Positions 45,234 to 56,036 of a stretch of DNA of 64,000 nucleotides are shown here, piece after piece. Origin of the DNA: Capniomyces stellatus. Taxonomy: Eukaryota > Kickxellomycota > Harpellomycetes > Harpellales > Legeriomycetaceae. The position numbers were made by a program, and so were the translations under genes. Location of the stretch: the NCBI GenBank assembly GCA_001661515.1, contig LUVW01000002.1, positions 1,048,768 through 1,112,767 on the forward strand. Reading direction: 5' to 3'. The notes beneath the pieces are model-generated. The model did no database searches. It had not been told where the DNA came from and saw only the letters and a program-made list of their open reading frames with translations. The first letter of the stretch is position 1. Every line of letters starts with the position of its first letter.

Positions 45234-48200
45234 ATGCTAGGATATGAAAGCTTTGACGAAAATGAGTGCGAGTATGGAAAGAGCAATTTGATAGACACTG
45301 ACAGCTGCAGCGACAACGAAACAGTTGAAGGGACGCAAATGAGTCTGCTACCTCCAAAGTCGATTTTTAGTAATTCCATACCAGAAACCAAAACAAACGA
45401 GTTAATCCGTGTTTCTAATCGGACAGGGGTAAGCAACGCTAAGGCGGCAGGGTTTGGGGTAAGCGATAAAGCAGTGTCAACAAGCAGCAGGTTTGATCTC
45501 TCTGCACACAATACTAAAAGTAGAGATAAGGGACGAGGAAATAGTGCAGACAGGACCGAGATATTATGTAATAATACGATAGAAATCCAAGAAACTTCGG
45601 AAATGGCAGTAAATGAAGATATTCAAAAAGATGAAGGCGAAGGATATTTTGGAAGCATAAGCAGAAATAGCGATGGGAGCGGTAGCGAAAGCGAGATTGA
45701 GGCCACACAGTATACGGGGACCAGGAGTTACAAGGGTATGAATGATAAAACGCTATTTGAGACGAATTTGGAGCACAAAACGAAACAGGTTGGTGGGGAT
45801 ATCGAGGTGACTAGTTCAAGCACAGTGGCGAATTCGGGGAGAGAAATGGACAAGCTGGATTTGATGGATTCGTTTAATGAAGGGCTTTTAACGAATTTTA
45901 GCATGAGTGTGGGCACTGGCGACATAAATGCGACGCCAGACTGGAACCGATATAACCAGACCCGGACAATGTTCAAGAATCAAGCAGGAACTGAGAAGGA
46001 TAGATCTGGGGGGTTTGAAGGAGACGGATCTGGGATTGAATCAGATATAGAGTTGGAAAATGACAATAGCTTTGGGTTTGGTGCTGACAGTTTTTTGATG
46101 GAATATGGATCGATTAGAAAAAAGGAGTCCGAGTCAAGGCTGGAAAAGGGAACACCGACGAACTCGATAATCAGAAATGGGATAGGAAAGAAGAATAAGA
46201 AGAAGCAAGTTGCATTTTTGGAAAACAGCGACGAAGATGGCAAAGAAAGCAATGGCGACACAAGCAAAGAAAAGGTAGGGAACATGCATAATCTAGCTAT
46301 GGATACACAGTTTGATTCACCAGAGCACAAAGGCAAGAATCAGCACCAAAACAGTGGCTTCTTGATTGAGGAGACGCAGTTTGATAACAACAGCGTGGCG
46401 CTGGACTCATACAGCACAAACCAACGCGTAGAGGAGTTGGGTGAGATGTCTATGATTGGCGAGACTCAAGGCCATGTTTTTTTCAATGATGAGACGCAAA
46501 CCCAGTCACCTACAGAAACAAGAAACAAGTATGAAGACTCAAGAGAGAGTTTGGTGCTAGCAACACAACTTCAGGAACATAATGATGTGGTCAGGGCTGG
46601 AAACAAAGATGGAGAGTATTGTGTAGATAAGGAGGATACCGAGGCAAGCTATTTGGAAGAAAACACTGACATAAAGGCAGCGGAGACAAGCGAGTTTGTT
46701 TATGAATTTGATACTGAAGATGAGAATGCAAATACCAATATGGATGGCCATGAAGAGGCGGACATTTCGGTTCTAGAAAACGACTCTATAGTGGAAAGTG
46801 CAAACGAGTCGATGATAATTGAGGGTTTTAGCATTGAGGATGGCGGGAATGGCATGTTTTTGGGACAAGAAAGCCAGGCGGTGTCAGGGATAGATGGGAG
46901 TTTGGTGGCAGGAATAGAGGCAGTGTATAACAAGCACAATGCAAGAAGCACAGACAACCAAGATGAAGAAGCGGCAAACGACGTGATTATTGAGAACAAA
47001 GAGATAGGAGAGGAATCAACAGGTAACTATGACGACAGCAGCAGTGAAAGCAATGGATATTTGGAGGATGAATTTGGGGACAGCACCATAACATTGGATA
47101 TTGGAAACACAAGTGTGGGTTTAGGTTTGGATTCAAGCACTAACAAGCCAGAGGTAGAGTTAGAATTAGAGTTGGATTCGGAGCCAGTGGGAAAACCGAG
47201 TGGTAAAAACAAGAGAAAACTTGTAGGATCACACGCGTTTCAATTAAACAAAGGTTCAAGCGAAAACGGGATAGGTAATGACAAAAGCAAAGGTAATGGG
47301 GTTGGTCTAGGGAGAGGGTTTGGGATAGGGGGTGTGGCTGAGGAAGACTTGGAGCTGGGATCGGAGCTGGGGCTGGATTTAGGGCTTGGGACTGGGTTTG
47401 GTAGCACAGGTAAAAACAGAGCAAAGAATAAATACAGAACAAAAGACAGCAACAGTGCAGTAAATGGCAGAAAAATCGATGTTTTGGAGGACATAGAACC
47501 GATTCCCAGAAAGTTGGTGTTTGAAAAGATAAATTTCACGCTGTCAAAAGCCAAGAACGCGGGAGTTAGCAGTAGCGACAAGCCAGGTCCAACCGGACTG
47601 ATCGACAACTTGACAAACCTGAACATCCGAATCAAAAGGAGTAAAGGGAACGAAACAAAGCGTATAATCAGCGAGGTTAAAAGCAAGCGCCAGAGTTTCC
47701 AAGTAGGCAATTTTTGGCAATCAAATCCAGTCCTCATTCCCAGTGCCAAAAACAAAACCATAAAGTCGTACCTCAACTCCAGAAGCTCCATGGACCACAG
47801 GGACCCAAGCCAGACCACCGCCAGCAAAGATGGGAATCCAAATGCAGAAAGTACGCCATCCAGTACAGACGCAGAGTTGGGTATCAGGGGAAGATCTGGG
47901 TTTGGGAACTCGTTTGGCAGCACGAAATCGCCTAATAAAAACACCAGCGTAATTGGGGTGCTAGCAAACAGACTGTCGTTTAACCTGAGAAACCCCAGTA
48001 TAGGTAGCGGTAAAAAGAGCAGAGACAATGAGGATGGAGATGAAGACAAAAATGAAAATGAAAATAAGGGTGAAAATGAAAGTGAGGATGAAAACGAGGA
48101 TGTGAGAAGGGATTCTTTTGCCAAAGTAAACACACCTGTTTTGATAAACAAGGGTAAAGACAAAGACAAAAACATCGCTTTGCCTGACTCAATAGTTCAA

Positions 48201-50075
48201 AGGCATGATATCACGCCAGGGTTGGAGGAAAGTAGCTTTAGAACTACGCCAGGATTGATTTCGATGAATACACCATGCACGCCCGGGTCATTGGTGCGAA
48301 GAAGCAGGAACACGCCGGGGTCGCTGGGGTCGCTGGGGAGAAGCAACCAGAACACGCCAGGGTCAATAGGGAGATTTACGCGAACCAATGGTGGGTGGGT
48401 GTGGTTTTCGCTTCCAGGAAACAAGCTGACTTATGTCCCAGCGATTCTGATGTCGTCAGACTCAATAGCCAACCCATTGGACCGCGGTGGGGGCAAAAGG
48501 CTGGCCGCTGTAACCGTATCACCAGCGCAGCCAAAGTCTCGAGGCTTTACTGTGTTCCCAGTCGACTCATTAACGCCCTCCAACATCAAGCCGCTAAGCT
48601 GCGGGGATAGAGTGTGGGCAGTTAGGAAGCGAAGAAGAATAGTTGAAAGCGCGACTGTGCTATTTGCACCAAACAAACAAACAACGGATGGAATGAAAAT
48701 TTGTCTGGGCGGAAAAGAGAAGCAGAAGAGCAAGGAATCACAGATTGAGCTGGTTTTACAGTTTGACAAGGACTGTATCCAGCAGTCTGTCCCAATCCAC
48801 AAAGTCTACACTTCCAGGATACTGCTGTGTTTGCCAGACTCGGTACACAAAAGCGGCCGGGAATCCTGGAGCAGAAATAGAAATAGAAATAGAGATAGCA
48901 ACGGTACAGGGAAAAGAAAACAGAGGCGAAACGATATAAGCTACCTGGATGAGCTGGACGACACTCCAAGCAACAGGCAGAGACTAAAGCCAATGTCAAG
49001 AACCACATCCATAGACGTAGACGTGGATGTGGACGAGGACATGGTAAGCAGCAACGAGACACAGCAAGACAGAGTTTCCAGAGGTCCTGTAAGCCAGATA
49101 TTCAAGCACTACTCGTTCCTTATAACCATCAGCCCTACATTCAGCAAGTCAGAGTACTTTGCTGATCTGTACACAAGGTTCCTGGACATTGAGAACGGCT
49201 GCAGAACACAGGAAGAGTCGCAGAATAACATTGGCGCTGAGAATCTGCTGCCCATCTGGCCCACAAACGCCTCCTCAAATCAAAAAACCGCTGCTGCCAG
49301 TTTGCACCTGCTGAGCTTTGACAAGGTGCTGCTGGCAAAGTCTATCAAGTTGCGAGGCGGCAAAATAGTCTCTGATCCGTTTAGCCCTGAAGTTGGCTGC
49401 CTTGACCCAGAACTCACCATTGTTATTGCCGACACCCCCTCAGCCACCCCCAAGTACCTGGTGGGTCTGGCCAACGGGTTCAAGCTAGTTTCGCTGGTTT
49501 GGGCTTTGAAGTCTGTTGTTAATAACTGCATTGAGCCTCTACACTTCTACTATCTTGCCAATGGCTGGTCAGATGAACTGAACAGCGCCTGTGTGTCCCC
49601 ATTCCAGCCCGCCTTTATGTCTGGGTACAAAGTCATGGTGTTTGGCTCCTCTTTGTTCCAAACCAATTGGTCCTCTATTTTCAAGTCTATTGGCGCCACC
49701 TTGGTCCCTCCCCCATCCAGGTCTGTACTGCCTCCTCCAACTCCCTCGTCCACCCCATCTGCCCCCACTCGCTCGCCACCTTCTGCTCTCTCAATCACCA
49801 CCAAACTATCTCTTGACTTTGTTCTAACCGAATCCCCCCCTGACATAATTTGGAGATCGCAGATCTGCTCAATATACAATACCTGCCATCCTGCCCTAGT
49901 TCCTTCCAACTGCCACAACAATCCCAACACCGCTTTCCCTGCTTTCGTCTCAAGTTTGTGGGCCAGACAGTCCCTAATAAACCAAAGAGTCATGTCTGAT
50001 CTAGACCTTGTTAACTCCTACCAGGTTTATACCCATAAAGCCACCAACTCTATGAAACTCATCAAACTTTCTTGA
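45234..50075 (+). CDS. crb2: Crb2/Rad9/53BP1-type DNA-damage checkpoint mediator with Tudor-like and tandem BRCT domains
   Basis: A single 1,613-aa open frame with no intron, unusual among its intron-rich neighbours. The N-terminal two thirds are acidic and disordered, with repeated TQ sites in similar contexts (EGTQ, EATQ, MDTQFDSP, EETQFDNN, GETQ, DETQTQ, LATQ), as in ATM/ATR-phosphorylated mediators. A block of TPG motifs (about residues 1000-1045) directly precedes a Tudor-like domain starting GGWVWFSLPGNKLTYVPAIL (about 1050-1155). Tandem BRCT repeats follow from HYSFLITISP (about 1290) to the end, including LVSLVWALKSV and GYKVMVFGSS. The layout matches Crb2, Rad9 and 53BP1, which bind methylated histone H4 and gamma-H2A and activate checkpoint kinase. 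Pro/Ser-rich insertion splits the second BRCT. Confidence 0.85.
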   Translation: MLGYESFDENECEYGKSNLIDTDSCSDNETVEGTQMSLLPPKSIFSNSIPETKTNELIRVSNRTGVSNAKAAGFGVSDKAVSTSSRFDLSAHNTKSRDKGRGNSADRTEILCNNTIEIQETSEMAVNEDIQKDEGEGYFGSISRNSDGSGSESEIEATQYTGTRSYKGMNDKTLFETNLEHKTKQVGGDIEVTSSSTVANSGREMDKLDLMDSFNEGLLTNFSMSVGTGDINATPDWNRYNQTRTMFKNQAGTEKDRSGGFEGDGSGIESDIELENDNSFGFGADSFLMEYGSIRKKESESRLEKGTPTNSIIRNGIGKKNKKKQVAFLENSDEDGKESNGDTSKEKVGNMHNLAMDTQFDSPEHKGKNQHQNSGFLIEETQFDNNSVALDSYSTNQRVEELGEMSMIGETQGHVFFNDETQTQSPTETRNKYEDSRESLVLATQLQEHNDVVRAGNKDGEYCVDKEDTEASYLEENTDIKAAETSEFVYEFDTEDENANTNMDGHEEADISVLENDSIVESANESMIIEGFSIEDGGNGMFLGQESQAVSGIDGSLVAGIEAVYNKHNARSTDNQDEEAANDVIIENKEIGEESTGNYDDSSSESNGYLEDEFGDSTITLDIGNTSVGLGLDSSTNKPEVELELELDSEPVGKPSGKNKRKLVGSHAFQLNKGSSENGIGNDKSKGNGVGLGRGFGIGGVAEEDLELGSELGLDLGLGTGFGSTGKNRAKNKYRTKDSNSAVNGRKIDVLEDIEPIPRKLVFEKINFTLSKAKNAGVSSSDKPGPTGLIDNLTNLNIRIKRSKGNETKRIISEVKSKRQSFQVGNFWQSNPVLIPSAKNKTIKSYLNSRSSMDHRDPSQTTASKDGNPNAESTPSSTDAELGIRGRSGFGNSFGSTKSPNKNTSVIGVLANRLSFNLRNPSIGSGKKSRDNEDGDEDKNENENKGENESEDENEDVRRDSFAKVNTPVLINKGKDKDKNIALPDSIVQRHDITPGLEESSFRTTPGLISMNTPCTPGSLVRRSRNTPGSLGSLGRSNQNTPGSIGRFTRTNGGWVWFSLPGNKLTYVPAILMSSDSIANPLDRGGGKRLAAVTVSPAQPKSRGFTVFPVDSLTPSNIKPLSCGDRVWAVRKRRRIVESATVLFAPNKQTTDGMKICLGGKEKQKSKESQIELVLQFDKDCIQQSVPIHKVYTSRILLCLPDSVHKSGRESWSRNRNRNRDSNGTGKRKQRRNDISYLDELDDTPSNRQRLKPMSRTTSIDVDVDVDEDMVSSNETQQDRVSRGPVSQIFKHYSFLITISPTFSKSEYFADLYTRFLDIENGCRTQEESQNNIGAENLLPIWPTNASSNQKTAAASLHLLSFDKVLLAKSIKLRGGKIVSDPFSPEVGCLDPELTIVIADTPSATPKYLVGLANGFKLVSLVWALKSVVNNCIEPLHFYYLANGWSDELNSACVSPFQPAFMSGYKVMVFGSSLFQTNWSSIFKSIGATLVPPPSRSVLPPPTPSSTPSAPTRSPPSALSITTKLSLDFVLTESPPDIIWRSQICSIYNTCHPALVPSNCHNNPNTAFPAFVSSLWARQSLINQRVMSDLDLVNSYQVYTHKATNSMKLIKLS

Positions 50076-50583
50076 CTTTTTTTATATTTATTTTACCTTC
50101 TCAAAACAACACCAAAGCATCAACCCATAACCCTTTCTTAAGTGTAGTTGTGCATTTCTACAGTTTCAATAAACTTTGCTCCATTATACCAATGTCAAGT
50201 TTTTTATTTTTTTGTTTTTTTTTGGAATATTACAAGCCCAAATTCTCGAGTTTATGTTGGTGTGCTATATCCCAATTGCAGATATCATTTTCTGCCGTTT
50301 TTATTCTATTACCATTGGAATTAATATCCGAGTTCTAGCTTTAAATCCCGCACTAATAATCGGTAAAATAAAAAAATATAGTAAAACACAAACTAATTGC
50401 GCATCTTTTTCAACCAAAGCCACCATTTCTCAATTTGTTATTTTCTTCTTTCTTTTCTTTCGCTTTTCCTCCTTATTAATATAATTTATATCGTTAAATA
50501 TCTGCAAAAGTATACATTTGCCAAAAACAAAACACACAAATACAGTCTACTCTACCCTATAAACAAATCCTTTACCAGCGGAA
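50076..50583. other. Intergenic between BRCT gene and HbrB gene
   Basis: T-rich 3' flank, then the presumed promoter of the HbrB gene. Short T-driven ORFs only. Confidence 0.5.
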
Positions 50584-51705
50584 ATGAATCCCTCGATAAT
50601 CGACCCTGATTTAAAAACTGGAATCAAAGATGCAATCCATTTCAAAGTCGGTTCTGCAAACGAAAATAAATGGATGCTTTTGAAATCCCAAGTTTTGACC
50701 TTGTTCAAAGACGACACTCTAGATTTAAATATTCAATACAAAAACAGAACTCTCAGGTAAAAGCAAAACACCACTCATATTACAACCACCTTCCGCCTTT
50801 ATGCTTCAGTGATGCTGTTTATTCGGAGAAACAGCAAATACATTTACACGTTACTAGCAATTCAAAAGCGAGCTCAGCACAACTAACACCAACCACAACT
50901 CCTAACTTTAGGGACTGTCTTAGACTAAACATGGAAACCACTGTTGTCGAAGTGAGATCAATTCTCCAATCCTCAATCATTATTTTGCAAGAACGAATAA
51001 AACTGAAATGCAAAAACACGGATTTCCCCGACCTTGACTCTAATAAAGACATTGGCGACAATATATACATGCCCCCCTATGGCTCTCTAGAAAACGTCTA
51101 CGAATTCCTGGAAACTAACCGCCTCGCCTCAACCCCATTCAAAATATCCTCTACTTTTAAAAACGCCATCTCCGACTCTGACCCTTGTATAGTAGTTGAG
51201 GTTCTTGCCCAAGTTTGGATAATTTACTACTCAAATCTGCTTCCTTTTCTAGAAGCTGTCTTTTTGCCCTTCCAAATGGAATTCAAAAATGCTCTCATAA
51301 ACATGTTTGGCTTTATAATCGATATAAACCACGAATCTCTTGTTGCCTTTCGAGGCTTTATTGTCGTGCCGTTGTTATTAAAACTCCGAGGTAATACTTG
51401 CCAAACAAATTTGCAATTTCCTTTTATCCCAAGCACAGCCTATACATTTATACCTGCTTTTACCAAACCTTGATACAAAGTTCTTTGGCGCTAAATTGAA
51501 CTTGAAAGCAGTGCCTCTGTTTCTAATTTATTGCAACTGTTGAATAGAATTTATCGAAGTCAGCAAAAGCGGTGTTTTAAATGTACCCAAGGAGTATGTT
51601 CTGATAACTTTGCAAATGCTGTGCATTATCCTGCAGCTCCCGGATTCAGACTCTACCGCCGAGATTGATGAGATCGCCATTGCTATTAGAAAACTAATTC
51701 CGTAA
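50584..51705 (+). CDS. BIT61: TORC2 subunit of HbrB/Bit61/Protor family
   Basis: Three exons (50584-50756, 50912-51390, 51548-51705) give 269 aa with exact phase. Exon 1 encodes NKWMLLKSQVLTLFKDDTLD, matching the family start W-x-x-LK-x-x-VLPLF-x-GE. Exon 2 contains LPFLEAVFLPFQMEFKNALI and ESLVAFRGFIVVPLL, the central HbrB signature. Exon 3 ends with KEYVLITLQMLCIILQ and the terminal IAIAIRKLIP. Bit61/Protor proteins associate with TOR complex 2 at the plasma membrane and influence actin and polarity signalling. A longer continuous frame from 50670 reads through intron 1 in a different phase and should not be used. The protein is compact compared with yeast Bit61, lacking its long N-terminal extension. 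Confidence 0.85.
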
Positions 51706-52255
51706 TCTTGGCTTGATTTATTAAGCCTGTTTGTTTTTCTTTCTTTCTTGGAAACCCAACCGCTCTTTGTATTTATTATCCATTTATTACCCCCCAATGT
51801 CCATGTACTTTCTTCAGCTAGAATTATACAAACATTAGACGTTTTTAGCCTTTTTGTTACAACGCGACGACTGAAGACGACACCAGTTAACTAGGTTTGT
51901 CGATACCACCATTCTAATTAAAGAATCGCTGGACTATGCTGTTGAAACTGTGCATATGATAGATATTGGCTAGGATAACAGTCACATCCAAATAAAACAC
52001 CTCGACCTTTATATATACGGTGCACAATATGTCCTTAATTAGATACACAAATCATCCATCCATCAACAGATTATTATTTCTCAATAAAGACCCAAATAAA
52101 AAAATCAAGTTAAAAAAGGCAATAACCAGCAATAAACCATGTGCTTTCGAGATATTTTTCTTGATAAAAAATAAATCTACAATAAATATAATATATGCTA
52201 CAATAGCTTAGATTCGAAACATAGCTGTTGGTAAACGGGAAAGAATTTTATCGAC
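51706..52255. other. Convergent intergenic region
   Basis: Flanks of HbrB (+) and ADK1 (-). AT-rich; no gene or RNA recognised. Confidence 0.5.
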
Positions 52256-53199
<944 letters not shown>

Positions 53200-55595
53200 T
53201 GTGCCGGATATAGGGTTTGTGTGTTTTTTACTTTCTAAAGATTTACTTGATTAAATAAAGACGGTTTGCCAAAATAAACATCCAGAGTACTAATTAAATT
53301 ATCAAAAAAAAATTACTTGCGAATAAAATAGCCTTAGTCGTAGCAAAAGTTGACTAAAAGTAAATGTTAATAATGCTAGTAACTACTGCTTAATGGCATC
53401 AGTAATATCAAAAAAAAAAAAGGTAAAACAAACTCTGATTATAAAGCCAAAACCCCAATACCATTACCAAAATTAAATTAAAAGTTCATATGAAAACCGT
53501 ATTTGTTGGATTTGATCCACTAATATATTTGAAAAAAAACTCAAATTTCTAGTGGGCCTAAATCCCTCCCTCTTCACTCTTCACAGCAAATAATATTTTG
53601 TATTTGGTTTATCTGTTTTAACGATGATTAATAACTAAGGCTTTCTTAGCTGTACTACTGTTGGCCTTGCGTCTTTGTTTTTTGCATCTTTACTTTTTCT
53701 CAAACTTGAACCTTTTTTTTATCTCACTCTACTTTTTTTGCTTTATCTTTTTTTACTGTCCTTGACTAATCTTTTCTTTCTCCTTGCTCGCCAATTTGCT
53801 GCTCATCTCTTTCCACTTTAAAGCTGAATTTTGATTTGGTTTCGAGTTTGGGTTTAGATTTGGACTTGAGCAAAAAACCCTTTAGTTGCTTTTGCTAAAC
53901 TTTAATTCATGAAACTCAAAAGCGCATTTAGTCTAGACCAATTATCATGCAAACATACCAGTAAGGAGTTTTGGTGAATTTCAAAGGCAGGTTGAAGTTT
54001 GAAGATACTCTTTTTTTTTTTATTTGCCTTACAATCTAGAATCAATCAGCGTTTATGTTAATGTGTCAAGTACAACAAGTGGCCAATAAACGTGCAGTTT
54101 AGCAAAACTCATCATTTCACCATTTAGACTTTGAAATTTCATTCGATTGTTTTTTTATTCTTCTTTTCAAAACAGACTTTGAAACTTATTTTTGCTTTTC
54201 ATGCTCGAAATAAATGAGTAAACAGCATTTTGCTCGGTGTCTCTTGGACAAAAGTGTAGCTAGAGCGCGTTTATTAATTTTCCGACTAGGCTTATCTAAC
54301 TCAACCAAATTGGGGGGTGGGGGGTTATTTATTTTTTTCTAATCCGAACTATAATCACAGTTTACTATCCTCACTGATAAAGAACTGGGAAAACATAGGC
54401 TACCTCTTTCCACGAGAAAAAAGCAAGCGAAAAACAAACAAAAACTCCCACTAAATCAAACTAAGTCGTTTTCCTTTGGCGAATGGTGTATGGTTATCTT
54501 ATCTAGGTAAATCAAAATTAGTAGACGCCAAATTAATCATTTTACATCTGCAATACCTGCTTTTACAAGCCCAATCGATAAAAGTTGCTACACCTGTTGC
54601 AAAATATAAGCTGTTGACAAAAAATGACAGCGTTGTAAAGCAAAGCGACAACCAGCAGTCATCTGAGTCATGCACCATAGACACGTTATCTATAAATGTA
54701 TGATTTTATACTAGTTGCCTATTCAACCTTGTGGCATACTCATATCACGACTGCATAAGCTGCAGCTATAAAGTCGCCATAAAGGGGGCGGGATGAGTGG
54801 GAGATAAATGTGATGCTTTGATAGCAAAAAGGACGCAAAGAGCTAATAATGTACAGTCGCAGGTTGCAGCACCGGCGCATTCAACGCCTACGTGCCATAT
54901 GAAACAAGTGAAAACGATTGTATAAAACATCAAACAAAACCCTCAAAAAATATACACCTTATCAAGCTGATAGTAAAATCCAACCATACATCTAAAAAGA
55001 GCGATTATTACTTGGAATCAATTTATTTATGTAACTGTTGGTGAAACTATGAGCTGATTATTTATTTATTTTCACTTTTCTTTTTATGCTGTAACGAGAT
55101 TACCAAGAAGCTGTTGGCAGTACACATAAGTTGCTGTTATATTGACGATAAAATCTATTAGTAAAAACTGGCTATACACCAATTACCTCTTCAAGCTGAT
55201 TAAACTTTCGAGCTTAGTGTAGGTATCAAGTGATTGAATAATTTTAATCGCTCAACCAACAGTTTTAAAGTTGGCGTTTTCGGTTTGAATTATCTATTTA
55301 AAAACAGATAACGCATTGACATAAACTAACATTGCGTTGTAGCCGGCTCAGGCTGTTATGGTATTAGTACCATCTATTTATTTTTTAAAAAAAATAAAAA
55401 AATAAAAGGTAAACCTGTTTTAGCTAATCTAAATATTCGATCTAAAAGTGCAATTTTAAGCACAAATTGGCGTTAAAATCGACTAGATCAAACTGGTAAT
55501 TGTATTAATATTTACACTGCTACAATCTTTTGGACTCGGATATACACACTGAAGTTAATTCGCTGCACCCTCGAGTCATTTTACTTAAATTTCTT
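53200..55595. other. Intergenic, 2.4 kb, no supported gene
   Basis: AT-rich, with long T tracts (53640-54190) and a G6TG6 stretch at 54312-54324. A 75-codon ORF at 54476-54703 has no domain or context support. No tRNA or other RNA gene is recognised. Confidence 0.5.
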
Positions 55596-56036
55596 TCAGC
55601 ACAGCATGTCTAAACAGCAACAAATCGCCATACCCGCACATAGGGCAGCACAGCACCCTGGACCATCCTTCTCCTTTGGTTGCTGCATAACTACAACCTG
55701 TTGTGGCCCGTTAGGATTTTGATTCGGATACCCCTGCTGCTGCCCTGGATGCCCCTGTTGTTGTCCTGGGTATCCCTGTTGTTGTCCCGGATATCCCTGT
55801 TGTTGTCCTGGATACCCCTGCTGTTGTCCTGGATACACCTGCTGTTGCCCCGGATATCCCTGCTGTGGTCCTGGATACCCTTGTTGTGGTCCTGGATACC
55901 CTTGCTGTTGCTCTGGATACACCTGTCTGGTTTGGTTATCAGTTCCTAATTTTGCCTGTTCGCCATATGCTTGGGCTGGCATATCATCGTAACCTTCGAC
56001 CATTGGTTGGGGATACTTTGGTGGTACTTCGCTCAT
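55596..56036 (-). CDS. GYPGQQQ-repeat protein with C-terminal Cys-rich transmembrane (CYSTM-like) module
   Basis: A 146-aa intronless protein. After a polar N-terminus (MSEVPPKYPQPMVEGYDDMP) there are about ten heptapeptide repeats of type GYPGQQQ/GYPGPQQ (residues about 42-108). A KEKDGPGCCAALCAGMAICC segment then leads into a Cys-rich hydrophobic end. This is the CYSTM arrangement of small stress-related membrane proteins in fungi and plants, in which the palmitoylatable Cys-rich helix anchors a Pro/Gln/Gly/Tyr-rich tail. The cellular role is inferred only from the family. Confidence 0.82.
   Translation of the reverse strand: MSEVPPKYPQPMVEGYDDMPAQAYGEQAKLGTDNQTRQVYPEQQQGYPGPQQGYPGPQQGYPGQQQVYPGQQQGYPGQQQGYPGQQQGYPGQQQGHPGQQQGYPNQNPNGPQQVVVMQQPKEKDGPGCCAALCAGMAICCCLDMLC
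55722..55920 (-). repeat. 21-bp coding tandem repeat encoding GYPGQQQ
   Basis: About nine to ten 21-bp units within the CYSTM-like gene. Internal units are almost identical, so copy number is likely variable and prone to assembly collapse. Confidence 0.85.

Noticed and set aside
47240..48175. Minus-strand ORF of 311 codons inside the BRCT gene
   Set aside because: Low-complexity Leu/Ser/Pro sequence produced by the antisense of an acidic, Ser/Gly-rich region; no domain.
50670..51473. Continuous 267-codon ORF as the HbrB gene
   Set aside because: It reads through intron 1 in another phase and loses the conserved W-x-x-LK-x-x-VL-x-LF start encoded from 50584. The spliced model is phase-exact and fits the family better.
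54476..54703. 75-codon plus-strand ORF in the 53-55 kb spacer
   Set aside because: Starts with TTG, has no domain and no transcript signals I can see.
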